Assembly: GCA_019420585.1 (NCBI GenBank)
Contig: JAHZGX010000026.1
Coordinates: forward strand, 1-64,000
Length of the DNA: 64,000 nucleotides
Source of the DNA: Prevotellaceae bacterium
GTDB taxonomy: Bacteria; Bacteroidota; Bacteroidia; Bacteroidales; Bacteroidaceae
Reading direction: 5' to 3'
Position numbers and translations under genes: made by a program. Below are positions 17,211-26,854 of this stretch, piece after piece (position 1 is the first letter of the stretch; every line of letters starts with the position of its first letter). The notes under the pieces were generated by a model. It did no database searches, was not told where the DNA came from, and was given only the letters and a program-made list of their open reading frames with translations.

Positions 17211-17768
17211 TCACACTCCCTCTTCGTCTATGCAGGAGTCGGCGGGGTTCTCGTTGATGGGGGTCTTGTCATGCTCTATGCTGATGCTGCCGTCCTGTGC
17301 CACTTTGACGAGGAACGGTTGCGTCATGTCGCTCTCGGGATAACTGACGCAAGTGCCGAAGGTGAGCAGCCCGTCTTCGTACCCGATGCAGCGGAATCCG
17401 TCGAACATGCCGTGCTTGCGGAACTCCTCTGTTATCAGCGAAGCGAAGTCTTTCTTTGTGAACTGTCGTTTCAGGAAGGGCTTCCCGTCTTTCTCTATGG
17501 TCAGTTCAAAGAGGTTGTCCCTGAACTTCGTGCCGTACTGGTCAATTACCACGGGCAGAGAATTGCATGGTTCCCGGTGGATGATGAATGTCACATGGCT
17601 GTTCCATGCTCTCAGGCTGTCATTGAAGTCGCAGGCAGCCATGCTGTGCGTCACCGTGTCCTGCTCCACGGCCGGCAGCAGTTCCATGGTTTCTTTCTCC
17701 TTGTTTCCCTTGCATGCTGCCAGTGTCATGGCCAGCACGGCCAGTATCATGAATGTCTTTTGCCTCAT
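17211..17768 (-). CDS. DUF4738 family lipoprotein
   Basis: A 185-residue protein with an SPII signal peptide (LAACKG, lipidated Cys near residue 19). The mature part, with HSMAACDFNDSLRAWNSHVT, YGTKFRDNLFELTIEKDGK and RQFTKKDFASLI, resembles the DUF4738 family of Bacteroides/Prevotella lipoproteins. The function is unknown. It is a single-gene unit with a matching promoter at 17810-17840 and a shared terminator at its end. Confidence 0.75.
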   Translation of the reverse strand: MRQKTFMILAVLAMTLAACKGNKEKETMELLPAVEQDTVTHSMAACDFNDSLRAWNSHVTFIIHREPCNSLPVVIDQYGTKFRDNLFELTIEKDGKPFLKRQFTKKDFASLITEEFRKHGMFDGFRCIGYEDGLLTFGTCVSYPESDMTQPFLVKVAQDGSISIEHDKTPINENPADSCIDEEGV

Positions 17769-17809
17769 TTCTGTTTGTTTTGTGTGTGGTTGTCCTGTTT
17801 AACCATAGA

Positions 17810-17840
17810 CAAAGTTAGCGTATTTTTCTTTCCTATGCAA
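17810..17840 (-). promoter_or_regulatory. Promoter of the DUF4738 gene
   Basis: On the minus strand, TAACTTTG (17817 down to 17810) is preceded by TTGC (17840-17837) at 19-bp spacing. The box lies about 40 bases before the ATG at 17768. Confidence 0.65.
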
Positions 17841-17979
17841 TAATCTTCATCCTGATGTGGGGCATTTCCCTTTTCGCTTGCTGTCATTGCGCGGCATTCC
17901 CTGTTGTGCCTGCCGGTGCTTTTCCTTCTGTCGTGCGTTAAAATACGTTCGTTTGCCGTGTTTCCTTTGATAAATTCTG

Positions 17980-17987
17980 TAACTTTG
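17980..17987 (+). promoter_or_regulatory. -7 box TAACTTTG directly before the first DUF4230 gene
   Basis: TAACTTTG ends seven bases before the ATG at 17995. With the usual start-site spacing of this promoter class the transcript would have a leader of only a few bases. The upstream -33 match is weak. Confidence 0.6.
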
Positions 17988-17994
17988 CCTCACT

Positions 17995-18711
17995 ATGAAG
18001 CGCGTACTGTTTTATTTGCTGCTCATATCCGCTGTGGTTTTCCTTGCCTTGGGCGGACTGCGTGACTGCTCCCTGCATAAGGTGCTGGGTGACAGTCATG
18101 CTGAACCTGTGGCTGTTGACACGGTGGATGCCGTGATGCGGCTGCGGGCACAGAGCCGCCTGTATACTTCGGAGTACCGCATGCACAAGATTGTCACTCA
18201 TGACGACCTCCTGCGCTTCCAGGGCAGTTTTCTGGGATTTGATTATGACAAGACCTTCCACTTGGGCGACCGCAAGATTGCCTTGCCCATTGATGTCACC
18301 TTCAAGGCCTATGTGGACTTCTCTTCTTTCTCAGAGCGCAATGTGGAGCGCTATGACTCCCTTATCCACATCATCCTGCCAGACCCTCGTGTCATTCTCA
18401 CTTCGTCTGCCGTGGACCATGCGGGCGTGCGCCAGTACACCAGCCTGTTCCGCAGCGGCTATACAGACCGTGAGATGGCCGAACTCACCGCGCAGGGGGT
18501 GGAGAGCATCATTGCCGGCATAGGGCAGACAGATATAATAGAACGCGCGCGCGAGAGTGCCGCGCGCATTATCATACCACTCATGCAGCAGTTAGGTTAC
18601 AGGGCCGATCACGTGGTGGTCACGTTCCGCCAGGGGCTTGACCTCAGTGATCCTGCCGTGTTCTATGACAGCGAGCATTCCGTGGTGCGCTGGGAAGGAG
18701 GCAAGCGATGA
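17995..18711 (+). CDS. DUF4230 family membrane-anchored protein
   Basis: A 238-residue protein with an N-terminal membrane anchor (about residues 4-22) and a DUF4230 domain after it. The segments RLYTSEYRMHKIVTHDD, KIALPIDVTFKAYVDFSSF and FRSGYTDREMAELTAQ are characteristic. The function of the family is unknown; the topology suggests the domain is outside the cytoplasmic membrane. It overlaps the next gene by 4 bases (ATGA at 18708-18711), and that gene encodes a second DUF4230-like protein, so the two are translationally coupled. Confidence 0.8.
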   Translation: MKRVLFYLLLISAVVFLALGGLRDCSLHKVLGDSHAEPVAVDTVDAVMRLRAQSRLYTSEYRMHKIVTHDDLLRFQGSFLGFDYDKTFHLGDRKIALPIDVTFKAYVDFSSFSERNVERYDSLIHIILPDPRVILTSSAVDHAGVRQYTSLFRSGYTDREMAELTAQGVESIIAGIGQTDIIERARESAARIIIPLMQQLGYRADHVVVTFRQGLDLSDPAVFYDSEHSVVRWEGGKR

Positions 18712-19325
18712 GGTTTCTCTGTCGTTGGCTCTTGCGTCTGTGTTTCTTGGCATTGGCGGTATTGGCGGTGATGTTGGCTGTCCGGCACTTTGTTGCGGGC
18801 AAGCCTTGGCCTTCATTCTTCGGCTTTTCACTGAGCCGTCCTCTTGTTGCAGAGCCCACTCCCATGCGCATCCGGGCCGTGCGCGACATTGGCCAGTGGG
18901 AGTTCCTAAGCGTTGACGACGAGGAGGTGGTCGACACCATACGTCGCCACTGGCTCACCACAGATGACCGTTTGGTGCGCATCTACAGAGGCACGTTGCG
19001 CCTGGGCATTGACTTCCGCCAGTGTGCCGATGATTGGGCGTTGGCCTACGGAGATACCGTGAAGGTGCGCATGCCCGAGGTGCACTTGCTTGACCATCTG
19101 TTTGTCGATGAGGCTAGAGCCAGGAGTTTCTATGAGAGTGGGCACTGGGATGCCGCCACCCGTACCGACATGCTCCACAGAGCCGAGGCCGCCATGCGCA
19201 GGCGTTGCCTCACCCCCGAGAACATGCAGTTGGCACAGCAGGCTGCCCGTGAGCAACTGACGCGTTTCTTCTTGGCTCTGGGCTACTCTCATGTTGTGTT
19301 TGAGGGTGATGAGAGAGAGGAATAA
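18708..19325 (+). CDS. Second DUF4230-like membrane-anchored protein
   Basis: A 205-residue protein with an N-terminal membrane helix (about residues 8-27) and a DUF4230-like domain. MRIRAVRDIGQWEFLSVDDE, LRLGIDFRQCADDWA and VKVRMPEVHLLDHLFVDEAR correspond to the family pattern in the upstream protein, with weaker conservation. Its start overlaps the stop of the upstream DUF4230 gene (ATGA). The pair may form a heteromeric complex at the membrane; this is inferred only from shared family and coupling. Confidence 0.75.
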   Translation: MRFLCRWLLRLCFLALAVLAVMLAVRHFVAGKPWPSFFGFSLSRPLVAEPTPMRIRAVRDIGQWEFLSVDDEEVVDTIRRHWLTTDDRLVRIYRGTLRLGIDFRQCADDWALAYGDTVKVRMPEVHLLDHLFVDEARARSFYESGHWDAATRTDMLHRAEAAMRRRCLTPENMQLAQQAAREQLTRFFLALGYSHVVFEGDEREE

Positions 19326-19502
19326 GGTTTTTTCCTGCTTCCTGTCTTTGTCCATGGATTACTTTTCGTAGAGGGACAGGAGAACTGATTGAGAGGAACT
19401 GGAATTTGTGACAAGCCTTCCATGCAAATGAGGAAAAGAATATGCCTTCTGCCTGCTACCGTACTTCTTGCTTCTCCGATTCAAAAAGAATGGTTCAGTT
19501 TA

Positions 19503-19532
19503 TTGCTGTAAATAGAAAAAGCAGTAACTTTG
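19503..19532 (+). promoter_or_regulatory. Promoter of the small beta-barrel-like gene
   Basis: TTG at 19503-19505 and TAACTTTG at 19525-19532 (19-bp spacing) lie 31 bases before the ATG at 19564. Confidence 0.7.
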
Positions 19533-19563
19533 TATTAGTTATATAATAAACCCAAACAACGTT

Positions 19564-20034
19564 ATGAAGAAATTTTTGACTTTGGTGGTAGTGGCTCTCA
19601 TGAGTTGCACCGCAGTGATGGCTCAGAAAGAGAAAGGCCTGACATGGGCTGTAGAGGGCGGTATCGGCAGTGAGTTGGAATTGGGCGGCCGTGCACAGTA
19701 CGGTCTTTGCAAGTATCTGGCTTGGGACGTGCTCAATGCGAAGTATGCCTTTGACTATACTGGCAAGAATGCGCATGAGTGGGAACTGACCACGGGTGTG
19801 CGTGCTTTCAGCCCTTCGTTCGGTCCCAACCTGAAGGCTTTTGCCGCTCTTGACCTTGGTTATGGCGGCATCAAAGTGGCAGAAGATGGCTATGATGCAG
19901 CACATTGCTTTGCCTTGGACTTCACTATAGGTCTGCAAGTATATAAAGGGCTGTATCTGGGCTACGGCTTCGGCGGCCTGTTCAAGGATGGAAGCCATAA
20001 GGATCATCTGCTCCGCATAGGTTATATGTTCTGA
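19564..20034 (+). CDS. Small exported protein, probable outer-membrane beta-barrel
   Basis: A 156-residue protein with a signal peptide (about 1-20, ending AVMAQ). The mature part alternates amphipathic strands (TWAVEGGIGSELELGGRAQY, AFAALDLGYGGIKVA, FTIGLQVYKGLYLGYGFGG) and ends in a terminal Phe (LRIGYMF), typical of small outer-membrane beta-barrels recognised by the BAM machinery. No specific family was recognised. It is a single gene with its own promoter and terminator. Confidence 0.7.
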   Translation: MKKFLTLVVVALMSCTAVMAQKEKGLTWAVEGGIGSELELGGRAQYGLCKYLAWDVLNAKYAFDYTGKNAHEWELTTGVRAFSPSFGPNLKAFAALDLGYGGIKVAEDGYDAAHCFALDFTIGLQVYKGLYLGYGFGGLFKDGSHKDHLLRIGYMF

Positions 20035-20105
20035 CCGTCGGTGGAGTAGAAGCATACAGAGAAACTCCAAAAAGTTTGTATTATACACACATTGTTTTTA
20101 TGTGG

Positions 20106-20142
20106 AAGGAGGGATAGCAAGTGATTGCAGTCCCTCCTTTTC
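20106..20142 (+). terminator. Terminator of the small beta-barrel-like gene
   Basis: AAGGAGGGA (20106-20114) pairs with TCCCTCCTT (20131-20139) around a 16-nt loop and is followed by a T-rich tract (TTCTTGTTT). Confidence 0.75.
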
Positions 20143-20180
20143 TTGTTTGTCTTTCCTCTTGGGGGATGCTTTCCGGCATC

Positions 20181-20419
20181 CTTCCTCCTTGCAAGAGTCT
20201 TTTGCCCCGATTCTTGAAAAGACACCACGAAAACGCCTCAACTGGGAAAAAATAATTTTCCAGTTGGAGAAATATTTTTTTCTAGTTGGAAAAATAATAT
20301 GCGCGATAATCCTTATAGGCCAAGAATATCTTTGCCGGGCAATATGAACTGCCCTAAAAGGCAAAATCCATCTGCCTTTACGGGGTACAGTACTGCTGCA
20401 TGTGCAAAGTTAAGGAGGG
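20181..20419. repeat. Dispersed intergenic repeat, copy X
   Basis: Two blocks in this gene-free stretch are shared with copy Y at 36368-36683. The AT-rich core (20181-20290) has three CAACTGG-like motifs in both orientations around AAAAAATAA. The tail (20357-20419) contains CCATCTGCCTT and GTACTGCTGCATGTGCAAAG. The core is also present in reverse orientation near 26998-27084 (copy Z). A minus-strand TAACTTTG box (20412-20405) in the tail reads into the element, so a small transcript is possible. No ORF is supported here. Confidence 0.75.
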
Positions 20420-20490
20420 TGTGTCGAAATGCGCATTATGACACATCCTCTGACACTGCGGTGCTGCAGGTGCAGAGGAGCAAAAAGAAG

Positions 20491-20531
20491 AGGAGGGCGC
20501 ATCCTTTATGCCGGGATGCGTCCTCCTTTTT
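20491..20531. terminator. Terminator downstream of the RND operon
   Basis: AGGAGGGCGCATCC (20491-20504) pairs with GGATGCGTCCTCCT (20514-20527) over 14 bp with one G-U. Read on the minus strand it follows the oprM-like stop codon by 24 bases and runs into TCTTCTTTTT; on the plus strand it is followed by TTTT, so it can act both ways. Confidence 0.85.
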
Positions 20532-20550
20532 AATTGAATGAGGATGATGC

Positions 20551-21966
20551 CTACTTTTCCACGTCAGAACCTCCACCCAGTGCCTGGTACAGGTTGATGG
20601 TGTTGGAGATTACGTTGTAGTCATTGGCCACCTGATTGAGTTGTGCGCTGAGCAGGCTGCTCTGTGCCGTGAGAATCTGCAGATAGTTGATACTGGTTAA
20701 GTCCCACAGTTTCTGTGTCGCATCCACGGCATTCTCGAGGCTTTTCACCTGGTTGGCCAAGTATTCCTTCTTGGCCTGTGCAGTATGCACGGCGGACATG
20801 GCTGTGTTTACCTCAGAGCCGGCATCAAGCAGCGTCTGCTGGAAGCCCAGGGTAGCCACCTCAAGTTCTGCCTTGCTGTTTTTGTAGGCGGCACGCAGTT
20901 TCCCGTTCTGGAAGATGGGCTGCGTGAGACTTGCCACGGCAGCCATGATGAGTCCTCCGGGATTCACCACTCCCAGCCCGCTGATGCTGTTGGAGTATTG
21001 TCCGCTGGCAGAGATGTTGAGTGCCGGATAGAAGGCGGCCTTGGCAATGTTCTTGTTGTAGAACGCACTGGCGAGCGCAAGTTCGGCCTGCTTTACGTCA
21101 GGGCGACGGCTGAGCAGCCCGATGGGCAAGCCTGTGGTACACACTGCTGGGGTGCGGAAGGTGGCCAGGGTACCACGTTCGATGTGCGAAGGAGTCTCGC
21201 CACAAAGCGTGCTGATGGAGTTCTCCACCTGCTTGATGTTGTTCTGCAAATCCAGCATACTGGTGCTGATGCTCCAGTAGTTGGCTTCGGCACTTGCCAC
21301 TGCAGCCTGATTGGCCTGTCCTGCGTCAAAGAGCATCTTGGTCATGTCTACGTTCTTCTTCCACGTTTCAGATGTCTCGGTGGCAATGCGCAGTTGTTCA
21401 TCCAGCATGGCCAGGGTGTAATAGAGATTGGCCACGTTAGCAATGAGTGCGGTCTTCACGCTTTGGCGTACTGACTTTTGGCTTTCCAGTGCCACCTCTG
21501 CCTTTTTCTTGGAATTGCGCAGAGAGGCGAAACAGTCAATCTGCCAACTCATGGACAATGGGAATGCGTAGGTCTTGCTTGCCCCGTTGCCCATGATGCC
21601 CTGATATTTGTCACGGTCGTAGGGATCCACAATCCCGCTGATGGTTCCGCTGGGAGCAAAGGCAAAACTGGGTGCAAAGGCAAGGCGTGCAGACTTCAGG
21701 TTGTTCTGCATCTCCTGTATGCGCAGGTCTGCCTGCTTCATGTTGGTGTTTTGGGCAAGTGCCTTCTCTATGAGAGACTGCAGGGTGGGATCCGTGAACA
21801 CCTGACGCCACTCTATGTCACCCAGTCCAGTGTCACCGCCGCTTTGGGCATCACCGTAGATGCCCTCGGCCGTGACGGAGGCGGGACGCTCGTAACTCTT
21901 GTATACCCCGCAACTGCTCATGAGAGCGGTTGCAAGGGCTATAGTCAATATCTTGTATGCTTTCAT
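20551..21966 (-). CDS. RND efflux outer-membrane channel, OprM/NodT type lipoprotein
   Basis: A 471-residue outer-membrane factor of the TolC/OprM family, last gene of a three-gene efflux operon. It has an SPII signal peptide (MSSCGVYKSY, lipid Cys near residue 19), then two repeats of the family fold with coiled-coil periplasmic helices. GLLSRRPDVKQAELALASAF and PIFQNGKLRAAYKNSKAELE are hallmark segments. The trimer forms the channel by which the RND pump exports drugs or toxic lipids across the outer membrane. It begins 16 bases after the pump gene. Confidence 0.93.
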   Translation of the reverse strand: MKAYKILTIALATALMSSCGVYKSYERPASVTAEGIYGDAQSGGDTGLGDIEWRQVFTDPTLQSLIEKALAQNTNMKQADLRIQEMQNNLKSARLAFAPSFAFAPSGTISGIVDPYDRDKYQGIMGNGASKTYAFPLSMSWQIDCFASLRNSKKKAEVALESQKSVRQSVKTALIANVANLYYTLAMLDEQLRIATETSETWKKNVDMTKMLFDAGQANQAAVASAEANYWSISTSMLDLQNNIKQVENSISTLCGETPSHIERGTLATFRTPAVCTTGLPIGLLSRRPDVKQAELALASAFYNKNIAKAAFYPALNISASGQYSNSISGLGVVNPGGLIMAAVASLTQPIFQNGKLRAAYKNSKAELEVATLGFQQTLLDAGSEVNTAMSAVHTAQAKKEYLANQVKSLENAVDATQKLWDLTSINYLQILTAQSSLLSAQLNQVANDYNVISNTINLYQALGGGSDVEK

Positions 21967-21982
21967 TGCTTGATGTGTGAAG

Positions 21983-24900
21983 TTATTTTTCTTTTTGGAC
22001 TTCTGCCTTCTTCATCTTGGAACGCTCCTGTTCCATCTTGAACTGCTGGTCTGCCTCCTCCACCATTACCGGGCGGATCTTCTCTTGAAGCCACTCAAAG
22101 AATATGAAGAAGACGGGTACGGTGAACAAGATGGCCAGTGTACCTATCAGCAGACCACCGATGACACCTATGCCGATGGTGCGGTTACCGTTTGCACCTG
22201 CACCGGTGGCGAATACCAGGGGAATCATACCGAACACCATGGTAAGCACGGTCATCAGAATGGGACGCAGACGTGCTTCGGCTGCTGCATAGGCTGCTTC
22301 CACGATGCCCATGCCCTTGCGTCTGCGCTCCAGAGCAAACTCGGTAATCAGGATGGCCGTCTTGGCCAGCAGACCAATTAGCATGATGATGGCCGTCTGC
22401 AGGTAGATGTTGTTCTCAATCTTGCCCATGAAGAGGATAGGCAGGGCAGCATACCCCTGGTTCCAGAGCCATGCAAAGGCAAACGAACCCAAGATGCCTG
22501 CAGGAACCGACAGGATGACCGAGAAGGGAATGAGGAAACTCTCATACAGCATGGACAGGATGAGGAAGATGAGCACCACGCACACGCCATATATAAGATA
22601 GGTGTCCATGCTGTCTTTGGTCTGGTTCTCCTCACGACTCATGCCGCCGTATTCAAACGAGAAACCGCTGGGGAAGGTGTTCCTGAACTCCTCCTCGATG
22701 ATGTTCATCACGTCGGTATTGCTGTAGCCGGCTGCAGGCACCAGGTTACAAGTGATGGAACTGAAGAGGTTGAAGCGTGTGTCCACCTCGGCACCCAGCA
22801 CTTTGGTCAGTTTCACGAACTGGCTCAGGGGAGCCATCTCCGCCCCGTTCCTTACGAACATGTTATCCAGGTCCTCGGCCGTGAGGCGCATGTTCTCATG
22901 AGCCTGCAGCATCACGCGGTACACTTTACCATACTGGTTCATGTTGCTCACGTAGGAGCCACCGCAGTAACTGCCCAGTGCGCTCAGCACGCTGGAGGGG
23001 CTTATGCCTGCCCGCTTGCACTGGGCGGCATCAATCTCCACCTTATACTGAGGGAAGTTACGAGCATACGAGGTCATGGCACGTGATACTTCCTCGTGCT
23101 GGTTCATGGCTGCTAGGAACTTGTTGGTGTACTCCAGGAACTGAGCCTTGTCGCCGCCACGGGTATCCTGCAGGTTCAACTCGATGGAGCCCATGCCGTA
23201 ACCGGGAATCATGCCGGGCTCAAACACGAAGCACTGTGCGTCGGGCACCTCTTCCATGAGTCGTTTGTTGAGCAGTCCGGTGACCACCGTGCTGGTGCTC
23301 TTGAAATTGTCCACTAGTGACCAGAAGCCATAGCGTCGTTCAGACCAAGGTTTCAACTTCATCACAAACATACCGTAAGCAACACCTTGGCCGGCCATGA
23401 AACTGTAGCCAGCCACGCGCTGGTAGTCTCCTATCTCTTTCGTTTCCTTGATGATGTTTTCCACGCGATCCATAATCTCGTCTGTGGTGGCCAGGTTATT
23501 GCCGGGTACGCCGTTGATTGCCATCATGCAAGTGCCTTGGTCTTCCTGTGGTACCAGACCGGAACTTAGATGACCGGCAAAGAACACGATGCCTACGAAG
23601 CAGAGAGCCACACTGACAAAGGAAAGGAAGCGCACCTTGCGGTTCACGCAACGTTTCAGCGCAGCGGTGTACTTGCCGAGCATGGCGGTGTAACTGGCCT
23701 CATAAGCCTGGCGCGTGCGGGCATTGATGGTGCCGAAGAAGCCCTTCTTGCGCTCCTCGCTTGCGGGACGCATGAGCATGGCACACAGGGCCGGGCACAG
23801 CACCAAGGCGCTTATGCAGGAGATACCCACTGACGTGGCCAGGGTAACACCGAACTGGGTGTAGAATATACCCGAAGTACCGCCGGTGAATGACACGGGA
23901 ATAAACACGGCCATGAACACGAACGTACAGGAAATCACGGCCATGGTCACATCGCTCATGGCATCCTTTGTGGCCAGGTAGGGACTCGTGTAGCCGGCAT
24001 CGAACTTGGCCTGCACGGCCTCCACGACCACGATGGCATCGTCCACCACCGTACCGATGGCGAGCACCAGGGCGAAGAGCGTAAGCAGGTTAAGCGAGAA
24101 TCCGGCTGCGGCCATGCAGGCGAACGTGCCTATGAGTGACACGATGATGGAGATGGAGGGGATGAGCGTGGCGCGGAAGTCCTGCAAGAAGAAGTACACT
24201 ACCAGTATCACCAGGAAGATGGCAACAATCAGCGTCTCCTCCACATTGGCTATGGAAGCCAGCAGGAAGTCGTTTGAACTCTGCAATTGCTTAAACTCCA
24301 ATCCATCGGGAAGATCCTTGCTCAGCTCTTTCAACTTTTCCGTAATGGCATCGTTGGTCTCCTTGGCGTTTGCACCTGCCACTTGGAAAGACAGGAAGGA
24401 GGTGGACTCATGACCGTTACATTCGCCGTGGTAGGCGTAGGAAATGGCACCCAGTTCAATGTCGGCCACGTCTTTCAGACGCAGCACATTGCCGTCGGGC
24501 AGTGCCTGCAGCACGATGTTCTCGTACTGCTCCAGTGATTCTAGACGTCCTGTGTACTTCAGCGTGTACTGATATACGTTCTCAATACCTTCGCCGTGCG
24601 TGCCGTTCACAGGCTTCTCACCCAGTTGTCCAGCAGGCGCTTCCAAGTTCTGTTCGGCCAAAGCATAGGTGATGTCGTCGGGTATCAACTTATACTGAGC
24701 CATCACGTCGGGCTTCATCCAGATGCGCAGCGAGTATGTACCGCCCAACTCCATCACATCGCCCACGCCCTTGATACGCTTGATTTGGGGAATGATGTTG
24801 ATGTCAAGGTAGTTGGAAATGAAGTCCTGGTCGTACTTCTCCTTTGTGTCCATCAAGGCGTTAATCTGCAGGAATGAGGTCTGACGCTTGGCCGTTGACA

Positions 24901-25282
24901 CACCAATCCTTGTTACCTCCGATGGCAAGAGTCCTTGCACGCGGCTGACACGGTTTTGCACGTTCACGGCTGCCATGTCGGGGTCGGTACCCTGCCGGAA
25001 ATAGATGGTTATGCTGGCTGAGCCCGAGTTGGTGGCCGTCGAGGTCATGTAAAGCATGTCCTCCACTCCGTTGATACCTTCCTCCAGTGGTTGTATCACG
25101 GCCTTCATCACTGCCTCAGCGCTGGCACCGGTATAGGTGGCACTCACCATCACCGTTGGTGGAGCAATGTCAGGGTATGACTCCAAGGGCAATGAGAAGT
25201 AGGATATCGCTCCCACCAGTACTATGAGGATGGCAATTGACATTGCCATGACTGGTCTTTTAATGAATATATTACCTTTCAT
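21983..25282 (-). CDS. RND multidrug efflux pump, AcrB/HAE1 family
   Basis: A 1099-residue inner-membrane proton-driven transporter with 12 predicted helices and two large periplasmic loops. The N-terminus MKGNIFIKRPVMAMSIAILI and the segment SYFSLPLESYPDIAPPTV are typical of HAE1 pumps. TM4 carries the proton-relay pair in GTVVDDAIVVVEAV (about residue 405). Repeated GxSxG-like loops and LIGLLAKTAILITEFALERR near the C-terminus match the family. It lies between the periplasmic adaptor and outer-membrane channel genes, 44 and 16 bases away. Substrate cannot be predicted. Confidence 0.96.
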   Translation of the reverse strand: MKGNIFIKRPVMAMSIAILIVLVGAISYFSLPLESYPDIAPPTVMVSATYTGASAEAVMKAVIQPLEEGINGVEDMLYMTSTATNSGSASITIYFRQGTDPDMAAVNVQNRVSRVQGLLPSEVTRIGVSTAKRQTSFLQINALMDTKEKYDQDFISNYLDINIIPQIKRIKGVGDVMELGGTYSLRIWMKPDVMAQYKLIPDDITYALAEQNLEAPAGQLGEKPVNGTHGEGIENVYQYTLKYTGRLESLEQYENIVLQALPDGNVLRLKDVADIELGAISYAYHGECNGHESTSFLSFQVAGANAKETNDAITEKLKELSKDLPDGLEFKQLQSSNDFLLASIANVEETLIVAIFLVILVVYFFLQDFRATLIPSISIIVSLIGTFACMAAAGFSLNLLTLFALVLAIGTVVDDAIVVVEAVQAKFDAGYTSPYLATKDAMSDVTMAVISCTFVFMAVFIPVSFTGGTSGIFYTQFGVTLATSVGISCISALVLCPALCAMLMRPASEERKKGFFGTINARTRQAYEASYTAMLGKYTAALKRCVNRKVRFLSFVSVALCFVGIVFFAGHLSSGLVPQEDQGTCMMAINGVPGNNLATTDEIMDRVENIIKETKEIGDYQRVAGYSFMAGQGVAYGMFVMKLKPWSERRYGFWSLVDNFKSTSTVVTGLLNKRLMEEVPDAQCFVFEPGMIPGYGMGSIELNLQDTRGGDKAQFLEYTNKFLAAMNQHEEVSRAMTSYARNFPQYKVEIDAAQCKRAGISPSSVLSALGSYCGGSYVSNMNQYGKVYRVMLQAHENMRLTAEDLDNMFVRNGAEMAPLSQFVKLTKVLGAEVDTRFNLFSSITCNLVPAAGYSNTDVMNIIEEEFRNTFPSGFSFEYGGMSREENQTKDSMDTYLIYGVCVVLIFLILSMLYESFLIPFSVILSVPAGILGSFAFAWLWNQGYAALPILFMGKIENNIYLQTAIIMLIGLLAKTAILITEFALERRRKGMGIVEAAYAAAEARLRPILMTVLTMVFGMIPLVFATGAGANGNRTIGIGVIGGLLIGTLAILFTVPVFFIFFEWLQEKIRPVMVEEADQQFKMEQERSKMKKAEVQKEK

Positions 25283-25326
25283 CTTGGTGATTATCTATGT
25301 ATAGTGTAATTCTCTGTCTGTTGTGC

Positions 25327-26445
25327 TTACTTGCCGAGTTTCTTCACGTCCTGTCCTTCACGTACCATACCTGCGCCCTCTGCAACGATTTCCTCTCCTC
25401 CCTTCAGCCCAGAAGTAACTATGAAGGTCTTGCCTTGGCTTTGGGGCAGGATATCCACCATCTGTGAGTGAGCGATGCCCTTGTCATCAACCACGAATAC
25501 ATTATACTTGTCCTGGGTTTGCACTGCGGCGGTGGCAGGCACGGTAAGCACGTCCTTGTGCACCACAGGTATAATAATGTTGCCGGTGCTACCTGAATGC
25601 AGAATGTGGGTGGGGTTGGAGAAGGCTGCACGCAACTGCACGGAACCTGTGCTGCGGTCCACCACGCCACTGGCACTCTCTACGCGGCCCTTGAGTTCGT
25701 AGTCGCTTCCGTCTACCAGTTGGAGCGTGACTTCAGGCATGGACTCTATGGCTTTTTCAGCCGACTCATACTGGCGTATGAGAGCCAGGAATTGGCTTTC
25801 TGTCATGCTGAAGTATACATACATTTCGTTGTTGTCAGACACTGTTGTCAATGGCTGTGGCATGGCGCTGCTCACCAAGGCTCCCTGACGGTAGGGCAGG
25901 GTGCCGATGACTCCGTCGGCGGGACTGGTCACTGTGGTGTAGGAAAGGCTGTTGCGTGCATTCACCACCTGCGCCTTGGCCTGTGCCACCTGTGCCTTGG
26001 CCGTAAGCAGAGAGTTTTGTGCAGTTTGCATATCTATCTCGCTCACCACCTTCTGGTCGTACAACTTCTTGCGGCTATCGTAGTTGAGTTGGGCTGTTGC
26101 TTCCTGTGCCTCGGCGGCCTTGAGTGATGCTTCGGCAGTGTTCAGTGCTGCACGGTAGGGTACTTGGTCAATTACAAAGAGTACCTGTCCCTTCTTCACT
26201 TTCTGCCCCTCGGTCACGCAAAGTTTCTGCAGAGTGCCTCCCACCTGGGGATAAACCTCAATGTCCTGACAGCCACGTATGGTGGCGCTGTACTTCTCGG
26301 TCAGAGTCACATCACTCTTGGTCACTTTAGTGGTCTTGAAAACGGCGCTGGGCATCACACCCTGCTGCTGTTTGTTGCCACATGAGCTGAGCACAGCCAT
26401 TGCGGTCACTGCTGTTGCCAGCACTGTCATCAGTTTCTTTGTCAT
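25327..26445 (-). CDS. RND efflux periplasmic adaptor (membrane fusion protein)
   Basis: A 372-residue AcrA-type adaptor. An SPII signal peptide (LSSCGNKQQ) anchors it to the inner membrane. The barrel-sandwich/lipoyl halves (DIEVYPQVGGTLQKLCVTEG and SYTTVTSPADGVIGTLPYRQ) flank a helical hairpin (about residues 95-160). A beta-barrel and membrane-proximal domain follow. I chose the ATG at 26445 because GAGAGGA lies seven bases upstream; an ATG four codons earlier is possible. It is the first gene of the operon; no dedicated regulator is adjacent. Confidence 0.94.
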   Translation of the reverse strand: MTKKLMTVLATAVTAMAVLSSCGNKQQQGVMPSAVFKTTKVTKSDVTLTEKYSATIRGCQDIEVYPQVGGTLQKLCVTEGQKVKKGQVLFVIDQVPYRAALNTAEASLKAAEAQEATAQLNYDSRKKLYDQKVVSEIDMQTAQNSLLTAKAQVAQAKAQVVNARNSLSYTTVTSPADGVIGTLPYRQGALVSSAMPQPLTTVSDNNEMYVYFSMTESQFLALIRQYESAEKAIESMPEVTLQLVDGSDYELKGRVESASGVVDRSTGSVQLRAAFSNPTHILHSGSTGNIIIPVVHKDVLTVPATAAVQTQDKYNVFVVDDKGIAHSQMVDILPQSQGKTFIVTSGLKGGEEIVAEGAGMVREGQDVKKLGK

Positions 26446-26528
26446 AATTCCTCTCATTCAATAATTATTTGTAACTCTATATTTTTGTGTAATCCTATGT
26501 GCGTGTGTTCTGCACTGAAAATCGGCTG

Positions 26529-26536
26529 CAAAGTTA
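26529..26536 (-). promoter_or_regulatory. -7 box of the RND operon
   Basis: TAACTTTG on the minus strand (26536 down to 26529) lies 84 bases upstream of the adaptor start. A clear -33 element is not visible. Confidence 0.55.
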
Positions 26537-26854
26537 CGACAATTCGGCTTAACATGTTGCCTTCCGTGATTCTTATACCGGGTCTTTTATTGTTCAAAAC
26601 AGGAATATAATTTGTCTTTTAACATGATTTAAGTCCTTGCTTTGATTTATGAGTGTCATGGCGTGGGCAAGTATGTTGCTTGAGTGGAGATGTGCACAGG
26701 ACAGAGGCTTGTCGGGGATTGTACCGGATTTTTCGTTTAAAGTTCATGGTAGGAGATTTTTGACGGTCAAATATGGCCTTTCATACAGCATGTATTTGTG
26801 CGGGTGGCAGTGTTTGTGGAGCGATGAGTTAACTTATTTGGGATGGTTTGTGCG